From Centrapalus pauciflorus (lineage: Eukaryota > Streptophyta > Magnoliopsida > Asterales > Asteraceae): a DNA stretch of 64,000 nt. Position 1 is the stretch's first letter; every line of letters begins with the position of its first letter. Below the pieces are notes generated by a model. It saw nothing but the letters and a program-made list of their open reading frames with translations, was not told the origin of the DNA and did no database searches. The stretch lies in the NCBI GenBank assembly GCA_020465985.1, contig JAANYP010007621.1:190130-254129 (forward strand), read 5' to 3'. Below, piece after piece: positions 1-11,536 of this stretch. The position numbers and the translations under genes are program-made.

Positions 1-1606
1 TGGCTACAAGGTCTATAGAGAAATGATACCCATCTAACGAAAGCACACAATCATAATAAATTTGGGTAGCTACAACTGATTTGCCGCTAGCGACATCGAT
101 GGATAAAGGGAAATTCATCAACGAGGGCAATTTATTCAACTTTCGGGCAAATGATTTAGAAACAAAAGATACATTTGCACCCGAATCAAATAACACAATA
201 GCAGGTAAGGAGTCGAGAAGAAATGTACCAGTTACAACATCCGGCACGTCTTGGGCTTCGGCGGCAGAAATCTGGAATACTCTTGCATGAGCCTTCGGCG
301 CATTCCCCTTTGATTGGGAGGAACCGCCACCCATCATTGGCTTAGCAGCCGAAGCTTTACTCTCCACCGGTGTAGCTTGACGATTTGGACAACCCCACGA
401 TTTATGTCCCGTCTTGCCACATTCAAAACACGTGTCCGCCAACTTCGGACACCATGGTCGGGCGTGCCCCGCCTCCCCACAATTATGACACACGAGGTTC
501 TTTTGAAGGCACTCACCCTTGTGGGATTTCCCACACTTCCCACATGCCTTGGCGGAATTTGACCATTGCCGCTTTGATTTTCCTTGAGAATGAGATTTCT
601 GCTTCGAGAATGATTGCGATTGAGGGTTCGCACCCTTGATACCAGAATAAGAAGATCGGGGTGGTTTCGCCGATTCCTGAGGGGTCTCGGATTTTGCCTT
701 TTTAGGCACAGGGACATCAAAGTCGTCCCTAGAAATTTCATACTCCCTTCGGCGGGCACACTCCACCGCCTTTGCAAACGAAGTAATCTCTCGAATTGTC
801 ACAAACTCTCGAATTTCTCTACGAAGCCCCTCAATGAAGTACTCCGTCTTTTGCTCCTCGTCAGCCACCAAGGCACCCACAAACTGTGCCTTGGAGTTAA
901 ACTCCAAGAGGTATTCATCCACACTCAAATCTCCCTGCCGGAAAGAGAGAAATTCGCGCTTTATCTTTTGGATAGAGACGGTAGGACAGAAATGCTTTTC
1001 AAATCGGAGCCTGAACTGCTCCCATGACATAGTTCCCACCATATCTTGACCCAGAATGGCGACTTCAGAGTCCCACCATGTTAGAGCTGGGCCAACTAGA
1101 AGGGCAGCACCGTATTGGACCATCTTATCAGCCCTTACTTCCGTCACACGAAATAGCTTCTCGATCTCTTTCAACCAGTCAAGAGATTCTGCTGCGGTAG
1201 ATCGGCCATTGAATTCGCGGGGTCGGCACCCAATGAAATTTTTGAAAGACATCCCCTTCTTGGATTTGGACGAAGACTTGTCTTTCTTAGCCTTGTCCTT
1301 CCTCTTCTTGTCCTCATCTCCCTCAGTATGGTCGCCACTGACCTTGCTTCCACCCTCACCATCGTTTCCGGTGGACTTACGGTCGTCATTGGCTCGCTTG
1401 CCCCAGGCTTCCTGAAATGCCGTCATCTGGGCTTGCATCATCTCATTTTGTTGGCGGTTTTGATTCAACATTTCCGCCACCATTTGAAGGACTCTATCAT
1501 CCCTCGAACCCTCTTCAGAACGATAACTCGTCTCATACTCGGACCCATCGGAGGGGACCGGCTCAATTACCGGACTAACATTTCGATTGGATGTGTTGTC
1601 CGACAT
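1..1606 (-). CDS. gag-pol: Ty3/Gypsy gag-protease polyprotein, N-terminal part (runs off window)
   Basis: I translated the minus strand from the ATG at 1606-1604 (MSDNTSNRNV) and found no stop down to base 1, so about 535 codons are open and the frame leaves the window. Residues ~120-330 form the retrotransposon gag domain (SFKNFIGCRPREF, then ESLDWLKEIEKLF). An atypical Cys-His cluster lies near residue 355 and two CCHC zinc knuckles follow at ~373 and ~393 (CHNCGEAGHARPWC, CFECGKTGHKSWGC). A retropepsin active site, VLFDSGA, has its Asp at residue 474. Gag forms the virus-like particle and binds RNA; the protease would process the polyprotein. RT, RNase H and integrase must lie left of the window if the element is complete. 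The start is supported by a leader of about 225 bp to the primer site at 1832-1844. Probably a chromovirus relative; the clade is an inference. Confidence 0.9.
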   Translation of the reverse strand, partial: MSDNTSNRNVSPVIEPVPSDGSEYETSYRSEEGSRDDRVLQMVAEMLNQNRQQNEMMQAQMTAFQEAWGKRANDDRKSTGNDGEGGSKVSGDHTEGDEDKKRKDKAKKDKSSSKSKKGMSFKNFIGCRPREFNGRSTAAESLDWLKEIEKLFRVTEVRADKMVQYGAALLVGPALTWWDSEVAILGQDMVGTMSWEQFRLRFEKHFCPTVSIQKIKREFLSFRQGDLSVDEYLLEFNSKAQFVGALVADEEQKTEYFIEGLRREIREFVTIREITSFAKAVECARRREYEISRDDFDVPVPKKAKSETPQESAKPPRSSYSGIKGANPQSQSFSKQKSHSQGKSKRQWSNSAKACGKCGKSHKGECLQKNLVCHNCGEAGHARPWCPKLADTCFECGKTGHKSWGCPNRQATPVESKASAAKPMMGGGSSQSKGNAPKAHARVFQISAAEAQDVPDVVTGTFLLDSLPAIVLFDSGANVSFVSKSFARKLNKLPSLMNFPLSIDVASGKSVVATQIYYDCVLSLDGYHFSIDLVA

Positions 1607-1831
1607 TGAACTGAAATAAGCAAATTTATATATCGATCATTTAGTTGTTTATATATATGAGTATTCGCATACTAACACAATATAAACTTAATGTCTACCC
1701 TTTATTTTCCCAACCTAGGCCAAGTAAGTTTTTGCCACTGTTTTACTATTGTCGCCCAGGTGGGACAATGGTAGCATCTGAAACTCCGTTCAGCGTTGAG
1801 TATCGTCGACTATACTCAGTCGATGAACACA

Positions 1832-1844
1832 GTCTCTGATACCA
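1832..1844 (-). other. tRNA primer-binding site of the left Ty3/Gypsy element
   Basis: On the minus strand TGGTATCAGAG lies three bases inside the LTR end. It matches the complement of the plant initiator Met-tRNA 3' end over 11 nt and then diverges. It fixes the orientation and the LTR boundary. Confidence 0.8.
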
Positions 1845-1847
1845 AAT

Positions 1848-4429
1848 TGAAACACCCTCACAACTAGATAGAGTATTTCACACACATTTATACAATAATT
1901 GATATATAATGCATTGCGGAATTTGCGTCAAATTTAAATTTTTCATTAATCAGAGTTATCAACATGAATCACCCCACTTTGCTTCTCATAATGAGCAAAG
2001 TGTGATAATTCACGGATTAAAGTATACCGGGCTAGGATCTATCGTTAATTACATGCCACAAGATTAGTTAGGTACATCCAATCGCATGAAAGTCAAAACG
2101 GGAGTCCACTATTCCCCAAACCCGAGCCATCCAAAACTATACCAAAAAGTGAAGTGCTTCAAGCTATCTCCAACCGAACCTAGCAAGACGGACCGGCCGT
2201 ACCCTTGCCCTTGACAGAGCCTGAAAGATTAACATCTAAGAGGGTCAACATAAAGTTGAGTGAATTACTAGATTAGATATAACACAAGGTATATAGATGC
2301 AACAATGATCAACATGATGATTCCAAACGACATAAGCCAAGTGCACAAGATGAGTGATCAATACCACATGCCCCTTCATAATTCGGGGTTCCCTAGCAAA
2401 TACGGGTGTGGTGATGCCTCTAGCAAGTACGAGGCTGTCCCTAGCAAGTACGGGACTGTCCCTAGCAAGTACGGGACTTCCGACAGTGCAAGTACGTCGG
2501 CATCCGACCTCGAAAGGCCAGGAATGATCCATGGATATCCAGGTGAGTCCAAACGAAAGGTATAATCAGCGAATGAGGTCCAAGATGCCTCGAGAATACA
2601 AATAGGTCATGCATCGATGAAATGGATGAATAAACAACAATCATATAGTGCCACAGTATGAATCAACATCGAATGATCAAATATAAAGCAACAAGTACAT
2701 CGTATATGACTTTATGAAAATCTAATGCTAGAACTCACAGTGATTGGTTAACAAGGTTCCCAAGGCCTTCCAAAATAATCACAGTAGTCCCGAGAATGGC
2801 TAAGACTCGCGACCAAGCCTTTTTCGATTCGATTCGCCTATAAGCATTCATCAGGCGAGCACATGAGTTCCCGAACACAATATAAGACCCTAATAAAGGT
2901 CTAAAGATGGTGGGACACCAAACCGAAGGCACTAAGTCCAATAGAGGCCCTAGGAGTTCCGGAATGGTTTAAAGACATTCAAACCCTTTAAACACTTAAT
3001 TTAGACGTGCATTAAACATACCGGACCCGAGCATCGACCCCCAACCTTGGAAAATGAAATTTGGAGGCAGTAGGGTGGTCATGGCGCGACCCAGGGGGGG
3101 TAGCGCCGCGACCAAGGGCCTGCCCACCCTCTGACTGCACATTAAATCCCTTAAATGCACCAAACCTACCCAAAACTCCCATAAATGCTTCTAACACTTG
3201 AAATGGACTTGACAACCCACATAACCAACATATTAAGGTCATTCAAACCCCTCTAAACATAATAAAATCATTTCATAACATTTCATGATTCCGAGGAGCT
3301 CATACGGACTCCGAACGAGTCCGAAAACGACCGAAAACTCCAACCGGCAACACCGAGCTCCATTTGAGCTCGAATCCAATTCTAACCAATTCCATAGCAT
3401 TATTAACTATACATGGGCCATGATTAGACATTCAACTCACATTTAGACATTAAAACTCAACCCCAAAATGTTTTGGAACTCCTTGTGGCATTTCACCGAA
3501 CACTTGGCGTGCGGTTTGGGCCTAAAACGCCAAATTGAGTTCTTGCTCGTGATTTGAGTTACCCAACATATGAAAACCCTTTATTATCGTAAAGAAACAC
3601 TTTCTAGACCTATTGGCACCATTACAACTCATTCCATGATTCCATGGAATTCATATGGACTCAAACCGAGTCCTTAAATGACCAATATACAATTGAGTCT
3701 TCAAAACCCCAAATGAGTTCATACTAACTTCCCTTCAACTTCAAGGCCTCAACAAACACATTTGACCCATAATTTAACATATGAAATGTACAAAACACGT
3801 AAACCCATTTCCATCCACCATTGAAGCTCAAAAAGGAGCTCCAACTAGGGTTTTCATTCCATGACACTAACTCACCCAACCATTTACATAAATATGATTC
3901 AAATGACTCAATAACCCATAAATATTACTCCATTCAAAATTTTAGGGTCATATACTAACCCAATCATGAAAACCCACTTAGGGTTATGTTCTCTCAAAAT
4001 GAGGAACCACCAAGAAAATGAAGGGAAAATGAAAGGGAGTGTGATATACCTTCAAAGATGGTACCAAATATCAAAGAATGATCTTCAACCTTGAACCCTT
4101 GTTCACCCAAGCAAGAACCCTAATTCCCTTTTCTCTCTTTTCTCCAAAATTTCCAACAAATAAAATGTGTATGTGTGTGTTGAATGTTGGACGGCCAACA
4201 TAAAGGGGAAAGGGCCAAGTTTGGCCACTTGGCCAAAATGCCCCCTCTACTATTTCACATTCACATATAATCCCCCTAATCAATAAATCTTTCAATTTAA
4301 TTTCCAACCAACCAAACTATAATACTTTAAATTCGAATTTAAGTCAATTATAACCGAGTATTTCATTTAGCAACTCAAATATTATAATTAGCTCTTATTT
4401 AATTGTTTTACAAATTTTGGGGTGTTACA
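1848..4429 (-). mobile_element. 5' LTR (2.58 kb) of the left Ty3/Gypsy element
   Basis: On the minus strand the sequence begins TGTAACACCCC at 4429 and ends GGGTGTTTCA at 1848, giving TG...CA ends with short inverted repeats, directly followed by the primer site. The length is 2582 bp. No other LTR copy lies in the window, so age cannot be estimated. A short CpG-rich patch sits near 3075-3120. The ORFs seen across it are chance frames. The base beyond the 5' end (4430 onward) begins CGTTG, the expected target duplication, whose partner would be left of the window. Confidence 0.8.
2392..2482 (-). repeat. ~21-bp minisatellite inside the LTR
   Basis: Four imperfect tandem units of the form CCTAGCAAGTACGGGACTGT are seen on the plus strand. 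They probably arose by replication slippage within the LTR. No function is evident. Confidence 0.75.
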
Positions 4430-5300
4430 CGTTGGGACGCAAGAATGTTTGTCATCACCTTTGATTTGGAGTCATTAGTAGTACGTACTCTGGTAATGTA
4501 ACGTGCCCACTTTGTAAGGTGACTATGTAAAAGCGTTACAACGTGCTACTATGACATTCGTTGGGATCCCCACTTTGGCTCGACTATGTCAAGCAGTGTA
4601 GTGGATCCCAAGACTTGAGCTGGTTCCCCACCTTGACTCGGCTAGGCTAGGCGGTGATAGTGAAACATAAGATGGTGTTAAACGTCATGAATGTTAATAG
4701 CCTTCAGTGAGAAGAGGTTTAATGGGGTTATATTTTAGAAAGCCAATAGCCCTCGGTGAGGTGAGGCATCTCGATGCTAATTCTAATAAATCAATAATTG
4801 ATGTGGGACACCGATAATCCTCAACGAGGACGAGGTGATCCCATTCTAACTTGACACTGGTCATCATTGGCCTTGATGTTTTGGTTGATAGGAAATATGT
4901 GTTGGATAGACATGGTTACCGTGTAATTGTTATTTATATTAATCTTGGAATTCACTAAACAACTTTTGTTGTTTACCCTTTAGTTGTTTACCTTTTTACA
5001 AGTTTTGAGCTATCGAGCGGGAAGCATATATTCCATCTGTGTTGTTGAAGATATTAGATTTAAGACTAACGGTATGACTTGGATATTGTGTTGGGTTTGG
5101 GTAGCCGACTTCCGAGCCTTAACTATCCGTTTGCAGGATCATGACCTGTAACCTTGTAGACATTAATAGTTGTTAATCGGATGCATCGCTTATGATGCAT
5201 TAGTTGTAAAAGTTTTAATTCTACCCTAATTCCGCAAGTATATTTTACTAATTATTGTTAATTACACTTAAAAATGTATTATCGTTGTATGGGTGTTTCA
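4430..5300 (+). mobile_element. 3' part of a plus-strand LTR interrupted by the left element
   Basis: The segment ends ATGGGTGTTTCA. Its last ~80 bp (AATTCCGCAA, then TTATTGT...) resemble the 3' end of the neighbouring minus-strand LTR read in its own direction. Its left end coincides exactly with the 5' end of that LTR at 4429/4430, so the left element appears to have jumped into this LTR. No primer site follows at 5301, so it is a 3' LTR or a solo LTR. There is no coding sequence. Confidence 0.6.
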
Positions 5301-6889
5301 TAAAGGGTTACATAAGATACAAAATCTCAAGGTACATTGTTAGCATACAGTAGCAAATACAAAATCCCCAAATGATTCCAACTCCTACTTAGGCGGCTGC
5401 GGCTGCTGTTCCCCTTTCTGACTGCCTGAACATGTTAGACTCGAAAACGTAAGATAGAAAGCTCGTGAGTACGCGAGGGTTAGATTCTGCAGAATAAATC
5501 ACATAGCAGAAACACATAGCACATAACACACAAAGACATCTCTATCTAAATCCCTGGCGATTATCCACACATCTTAGATCTAATCATGAAGGAACATGAG
5601 ATCCAGAACCATGTATATCACAATCCCCGTGGGGACACTTCCCTAACTAACAAACTGCACGCAACAATGGTTAGCAAATCCCTATAGCTCAGGAGAGACC
5701 CGGCTACAGGCCCTTCCGTATATATACGCTCGAATGACTAGTTAGGGATAGTCAGCCCACGCGATCACCCATCGCGAGTAACCATTAGTATGGAACTCAT
5801 CACGGACACCCTAGAATGGATCTCATCTCATGCACTTGAAACACATATAATCACAAGAATAGAATCATACCTGAGATTCACGTCCCTGTCTCATGCACAT
5901 CACATATAATAGTAGAAGCAACACATGTAGACTCGTAAAAGGATCGCGCGGTTGGAAAAGATTTCGAGTACTCACCTGATTACCCTGATCAATTCACTGA
6001 CCCTGTGATCCCTGATTCAGCCGACTCGTTGTTTCCTCGTCCCTGTAAACACACGGATCCCAGACTGTTAACTCAAACCCAACAAATATACATGACAGAC
6101 TAATACACTGATCCCATAACTGATTCAGAACCCCAAAAGTAACCCCAAACGGACCCCAAAGCCAAAACAGACTGATCGCGGACCGTGCTTGCCCTATTGC
6201 GACTGTGCTTGGTATCGCGGTCGCGCTTAGGCCATCGTGACCGCGCTCAAAGGATCGTGACTTCGCTCCTGGGCGAGCAGGTCAACCATGTTCGCGTTCA
6301 TGGCTGACCAGGGGTAGAACCCCTTCCACAAATAGAACTCCATACCAAAATAACGCATAATATTAGCATATATCAGCTCCTTATAGGCTCAAGTTGCTAA
6401 TCCTCACAGCATGGCAACATGTAATACGAATTTTAACTTACTAACTTGATGTTTCTTAGCTCTTTACTTAAGAACACCAAAGACATGGTGATGATACTCA
6501 AATTCAGCAACCAATTCAGCTTCATGGCTTCTGATTTCAGATGTTTCCCACAAACAACACACAATAGTTGGTCTTTTCTTTGAGAATGAAGCAAAAGAAG
6601 GAAAGGAATTCAAAAGAAAGATTATATACCTTTCCACTTTTAGTAACCCAATACCCAATAATTCGAACCCGATATCATATTTTTACTATTAATATCAATT
6701 CAACCTATTTAATCTCTTGGTCTCAGAATTATAATTAATCCACTAAATTAATAATCCAGTGCTACGTATATTGCAATCTCAATACGTATAAATCCACTAA
6801 TCGAATTATTACTTGACCAACGCAATATTAATAAGTTAATAATCCAATAAACAAAATCGACGTACCAAGTCTAAAAACGAGATGTTACA
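5301..6889 (-). mobile_element. Divergent chromovirus-type LTR, minus strand
   Basis: On the minus strand it starts TGTAACATCTCG at 6889 and continues with a TTTTTAGAC..GGTACGT block. This matches in order the 5' end of the LTRs at 25201 and 31726 (TGTAACATCCCG, then GATAGGTACGT). The length (~1.59 kb) is close to those LTRs (1625 bp). A CpG-rich cluster at 6170-6290 and a GGGTCTCTCC block near 5693-5706 lie in the same relative places. The 3' end is not defined: it abuts the plus-strand LTR end at 5300 and no GGGTGTTACA terminus or target duplication is found. Confidence 0.6.
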
Positions 6890-7644
6890 CTATCAGTATT
6901 CATTATATTTTAATAATATTTTGAGTTTGTATTTTTAAAGTTATTATTAATCTATATCTATCTATATATATTATAATAAAATAAAATATTCTATTGTCAT
7001 GTGTCATGCTCTCGATGCATCACTTTTTGGGTTTTCCTCCTCCTTTTTCTAAAGTAAATCAACCCTATTTGGCAATACATTTTTCATATAATTTATTAAA
7101 AATGATTAATGAAATTTATAACTGATACTTATTTTTATCTAAATTAATTATTAATATTTTATTAAATAAACTTAATTACTTCAAGGATTAAAATCCACCT
7201 TAAAAATAATAAAAATCTAATTCAAATGTTTGAAATTTATAATAAGCTTCATATTTTAGTATTTTTTATTTTTATAATAACATTTTAAGTTCATATATTT
7301 TTAAAGTTATAATTTAATAATTATAAGTATGCCTCTATAATACATGGTTCAATAAGCTAGAAGACGATAATTACAGTTTTTATCTTATTGAACACGATAA
7401 TTACGGTTTTTATCCTTCATTTTTGAAAGTGATGTATGTATATACAGTCGTTAAAATATAATTTTGTCACTCGACATCTATTTGGTTTGAGTTGAATACT
7501 TTTCCTAAATATCAAATTTATATCCTTTTTATTTGGTTCACTGTTTGGATTTTAACAAATTAATTTGTTTTTTGTGATTTTATTTTATTTTTGATTGTTT
7601 AATATTCTATTATGATTATTTAATAGAAAATAATTTGCATATTT
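6890..7644. other. AT-rich segment, possible Helitron remnant at 6961-7360
   Basis: No ORF of note. A TCTATATATATTATAATAAA start near 6961, and a CTAG end at 7360 preceded by CCTCTATAATACATGG, recall Helitron termini. The base after CTAG is A rather than the expected T, so the Helitron reading is weak. Confidence 0.3.
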
Positions 7645-8177
7645 AAATTTTATATTATGTTTCTTATTATATATTTAATTTATCCACTGAAAAATTAACG
7701 AATTGTTGATTTGTTTAATCACAAATTTATGATTCATTATTTAGATATATTTTTAAAAAATGATGAATCAATATATTAAAAAAATGAATCATAATACTTT
7801 TCACACTTCTCAAGATATATATATTTAACATTCCAAAATATTTTAAATAAACGACATTTGAATATTACAATTATAAAAGTAATTATTGACTATTTAAAAT
7901 AAACTACTTGAATATTTTTATTAATAAATGAGTTATTATCATTATATAATGATTTTATAACTTAATTTATTTTACAAAATACTTAATAATATCATAATAT
8001 TTAATAAATCAGTCTCTGTTGTATGAATATAATTAAAACTTTACAGTCAAAATGCTTAATACCGTATGTATCCTCTAATATTTTATATTCTCACAAATTA
8101 TGTTTGTCTTTCAATTATTAATGATATTTTTATTATAATTATTAGCTATTTGTATCAATGTAAATATGAATAACAAA

Positions 8178-8329
8178 TGTGGGAAGGGTTCCCCTTGGTT
8201 GAGGTCTCGGGTTCGAACATTGCCAATAGCGTTTCTACTTATGTGGAGGTGTGGGGTTTGGTCATTACCCTCAAGATGTCTAACAATGGTGCTAACAACT
8301 AACCACTAACATCTGTTGTTCAAAAAAAA
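8178..8329 (+). mobile_element. tRNA-derived SINE, copy A
   Basis: The ~152-bp insertion has a B-box-like GGGTTCGAACAT about 30 bp from its start and an A-rich tail after GTTGTTC. It is flanked by AACAAA on both sides (8172-8177 and 8330-8335) and is absent from the duplicate unit downstream, which shows directly that it is an insertion. The body (GTGGAGGTGTGGGGTTTGG) matches the split copy at 9048/35232. SINEs are transcribed by RNA polymerase III and moved by LINE enzymes in trans. Confidence 0.8.
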
Positions 8330-8726
8330 AACAAACATTAATAGCAACCCGTTTTAGTCAATTTTTACATTATGTTTCTTATTATATATTTAATTTATCT
8401 ATTAAAAAAGTAATGAATTGTTGATTTATTTGATCATGAATTTATGATTCATTATTTAGATTTTCAAAAAATGGTGAATCAATATGTAAAAATAAAAACG
8501 AATCATAATATTTCTTACAATTCTCAAGATATATTTAGCTTCTAATTGGATCCATATAAACCTAATCTTCCAAAATATTTTAAATAAATGACATCTAAAT
8601 ATTACAATTATAAAAGTAACAATTGACTATTTAAATAAACTACTTGAATATTTTTATTAATAAATGAGTTATTATCATTATATAATGATTTTATAAATTA
8701 ATTTATTTTACAAAATACTTAATAAT

Positions 8727-8821
<95 letters not shown>
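8727..8821. repeat. (TA)n microsatellite
   Basis: About 95 bp of nearly pure TA in unit 2 of the duplication; the homologous place in unit 1 has only CATAATATTTAATA-type sequence, so the tract expanded after the duplication. Confidence 0.95.
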
Positions 8822-8823
<2 letters not shown>

Positions 8824-9047
8824 CATACATCAATCTCTTGAATGAATATAATTAAAAATTTAGTGTCAAAATGCTTATTACCATATGTATCTTCTAATAT
8901 TTTATATTCTCACAAAACATGTCTGTCTTTCAATTATTAATGATATTTTTATTATAATTATCAGCTATTTGTATCAATGTAAATATGAATAACAAACGTT
9001 AATAGCAACACGTTTTAGTCGATTCTACTTCAAGTGACCACCACCAA

Positions 9048-9119
9048 AGGTGAGGGGTTTCCATTGGCTAAAGTCTCGAATTTGAGCCTTGTCAAGAGCA
9101 TTTTTTCCTTAGGTGGAGG
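9048..9119 (+). mobile_element. SINE copy B, 5' part (interrupted)
   Basis: This aligns with SINE copy A from its start to the CTTAGGTGGAGG block, including a decayed B box (TCGAATTTGAGCC). It is cut at 9119 by the hAT element and resumes at 35232 with the 8-bp GGTGGAGG duplicated. The exact 5' end is uncertain by several bases. Confidence 0.75.
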
Positions 9120-9719
9120 TAGGCTTGGAAAAAAAAAAACTCATCCCTAACGGGGAACTCGTAACTCGACCCCGATTTGACCGGAGAATCCCCGAGTTGA
9201 CCGGGGATGGGGACGGGGAATCCCCGATTTAATACAATGGGGAATTGGGGATGGGCGGGGATAGGAGACACTTTAATCCCCGAACCCGACGCCGGTTATA
9301 TTTTATGTTTTTAATATAGATTATTATATAATTTAACTTTACAATGTATATTATTCATTACATCTTATATAATATATTAAATATCAATGTATATGATTTT
9401 TTATACTTTAATATACTATTGTTTTTTTTTTCATTTTATTGGTTTTATAAATCTTTTGCATACATTTCTTTGTTTTACTTTTATTATAAATTAATAAATT
9501 TAGATTATATATGTAAATAACTCAAATTATTTGAATTGATTTGTTTTGAAGTTTATTTACATATATTTTTCTCCTAAATTACTATTTATAGTTTAAATTT
9601 GATAATCTTTTAGGAATTTAAAAAACCTGATTCCCTGATAGAGATCCTCGATCCCCGATTGGGACGGGAATGGGGATAGATACTCATTCCCCTACCACTG
9701 ATACAAATTTTGGCTTTGG

Positions 9720-10850
9720 TCACACCAGATGTGTGTGATGATAACCATACGGTCACACTTGTTTTTTCATTGTGTGTGTGACTAAAGGTCCCGTGACCAA
9801 AGGGTCCATACAGTCACATTAGATGGTTAGTGGCCATATCCATTTACTAAGAGTGACCAAAACCATAAAATGTGTGACCATATGATCTTTATAATCAAGC
9901 GAAAATGTATTTTGTGTAACTATTGTCCGTGAAATGGTCACTTTATTTTTATGATTGTGTGGCTGATTGCAACCATTTGGTCACACAACGAGTGTCTTCT
10001 TGTGGGCTTTGGTCACATAAAATTATGCCAAATGTGGCCGTAGGTGTTAAAAAGTGTGACCATATGCTTTTTTAAGTGAGGTAAACTTGTATTTTGTGTG
10101 CCTATTGTCCATGCAATGACCACTTTATTTTTATGTATGTGTGGCTTATTGCAACCATTTGGTCACACAAGACTGTCTTCTTGTGGGCTTTGGTCACATA
10201 AATATATGCCAAATGTGGTCGTAGGTGTTAAAAAGTGTGACCATATGCCTTTTAAGTGAGGGAAACTTGTATTTTGTGATATTGTCCATGCAATGGCCAC
10301 TTTATTTTTATGTATGTGTGGCTGATTGCAACCATTTGGTCATACAACGAGTGTCTTCTTGTGGGCTTTGGTCACATAAAATTATGCCAAATGTGGCCGT
10401 AGGTGTTAAAAAGTGTGACCATATGCTCTTTTAAGTTAGGTAAACTTGTAAATTGTGTGATTATTGTCCATGCAATGGCCACTTTATTTTTATGTATGTG
10501 TGGCTGATTGCAACCATTTAGTCACACAACGAGTGTCTTCTTCTGGGCTTTGGTCACATAAATTTATGCCATATGTGGCCATAGGTGTTAAAAAGTGTGA
10601 CCATATGCTCTTTTAAGTGAGGTAAACTTGTATTTTGCGTGACTAATGTCCATGCAATGGCCATTTTATTTTTATGTATGTGTGGCCGATTGCAACCATT
10701 TGGTCACACAACGAGTGTCTTCTGGTGGGCTTTGGTCACATAAATTTATGTCATATGTGGTCGTAGGTGTTAAAAAGTGTGATCATTAATTGATCACCCA
10801 ATGACCACTTAAATTTTATGCACTATTTAATCAAACAGTGGCGACAACGT
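9720..10850 (+). repeat. Left subterminal repeats of the CACTA element
   Basis: A unit of about 180 bp recurs about five times. TGTGGCTGATTGCAACCATT-type blocks lie near 9958, 10140, 10317, 10499 and 10681. Each unit carries GGTCACA and TGTGACCATATG motifs in both orientations. In En/Spm such subterminal motifs bind the TNPA protein; that role here is inferred from position only. Confidence 0.85.
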
Positions 10851-10931
10851 GTGACCATATGATATATTTATTTATATAACATCACAAATAAAAATTGGAA
10901 TGTGTACATGTACAGTAATTGCATCAACTAA

Positions 10932-11153
10932 TTAAACAGCACTGTAGCGTAATGCCTTTTGACTCTTCATTTTGGTCTTAGCTTGCTTTTGTAATTGCAA
11001 TTGATGACTAGTCACACAAATCGGTGTTTGTTTATGGCGCTTTCGTTTTACTTCTGGTGCAGCTCCAGCTGCTGCCTTTTGTCCAACATTTGGTGGTGTT
11101 ACCTGTAATAAGAAAGAAGGCGTATATCTATGAAACACTAAATGAAAATGAAG

Positions 11154-11252
<99 letters not shown>

Positions 11253-11536
11253 TATGTAGCTAGCTACGCAGATAAAATACCTCTTGACCCTCATCAATAA
11301 TCCCTTTGTCCTTGGGCCATGCATAAAAACCACCTACTGCGTCTTTAGCTGATACGAAACCATTGTTTCCTTCGTCCGGAATAGGCTGCGTCCACTATCG
11401 ATTGGTCAACGGATACTTTGTAGCAATCATCTGGGAGTGGTGTGTTATGAAGCATTAATTTTTCATCTGTCAGGTAGACAGTACCCTTAGCAATGATGCT
11501 TGCCCTCTTTGTGTTCCACAGTCTACAGCTGAACGT
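10932..11536 (-). pseudogene. CACTA-associated accessory protein, 3' exons
   Basis: Two minus-strand exons are visible. The upstream one (11536-11281) encodes AKGTVYLTDEKLML and, after a frameshift near 11390, DAVGGFYAWPKDKGII. It resembles a conserved block of plant En/Spm-associated proteins (I recall it as DUF8039). It ends at a GT donor. The last exon (11102-10932) follows an ATTACAG acceptor and encodes a Lys/Arg-rich C terminus (PEVKRKRHKQTP). The intron between them contains a (TA)n tract. The frameshift and missing 5' part suggest a pseudogene. It faces away from the transposase. Its role, perhaps DNA binding, is inferred. Confidence 0.55.
11157..11247. repeat. (TA)n microsatellite in the accessory-gene intron
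   Basis: About 90 bp of TA repeat; it generates false Ile-Tyr reading frames on both strands. Confidence 0.95.

Larger units (their letters stand above)
7645..9035 (+). repeat. Two-unit direct duplication (~0.7 kb units)
   Basis: Unit 1 (about 7645-8362) and unit 2 (about 8363-9035) both begin TATGTTTCTTATTATATATT (with small differences just upstream) and run in parallel to AGCAAC.CGTTTTAGTC. Unit 1 contains the SINE at 8178-8329, which unit 2 lacks. Unit 2 contains a ~95-bp (TA)n tract where unit 1 has only short AT sequence. The units are clearly diverged, so the duplication is not recent. Confidence 0.8.

Noticed and set aside
334..777. A 147-residue minus-strand protein and the plus-strand frames between 81 and 1609
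   Set aside because: They overlap the open gag-protease frame, whose domains are recognisable; these are shadow frames.
9150..9300. A G-quadruplex regulatory region
   Set aside because: The G/C runs belong to the interior of the hAT element and mirror those at 35143-35220; no gene is nearby to regulate.
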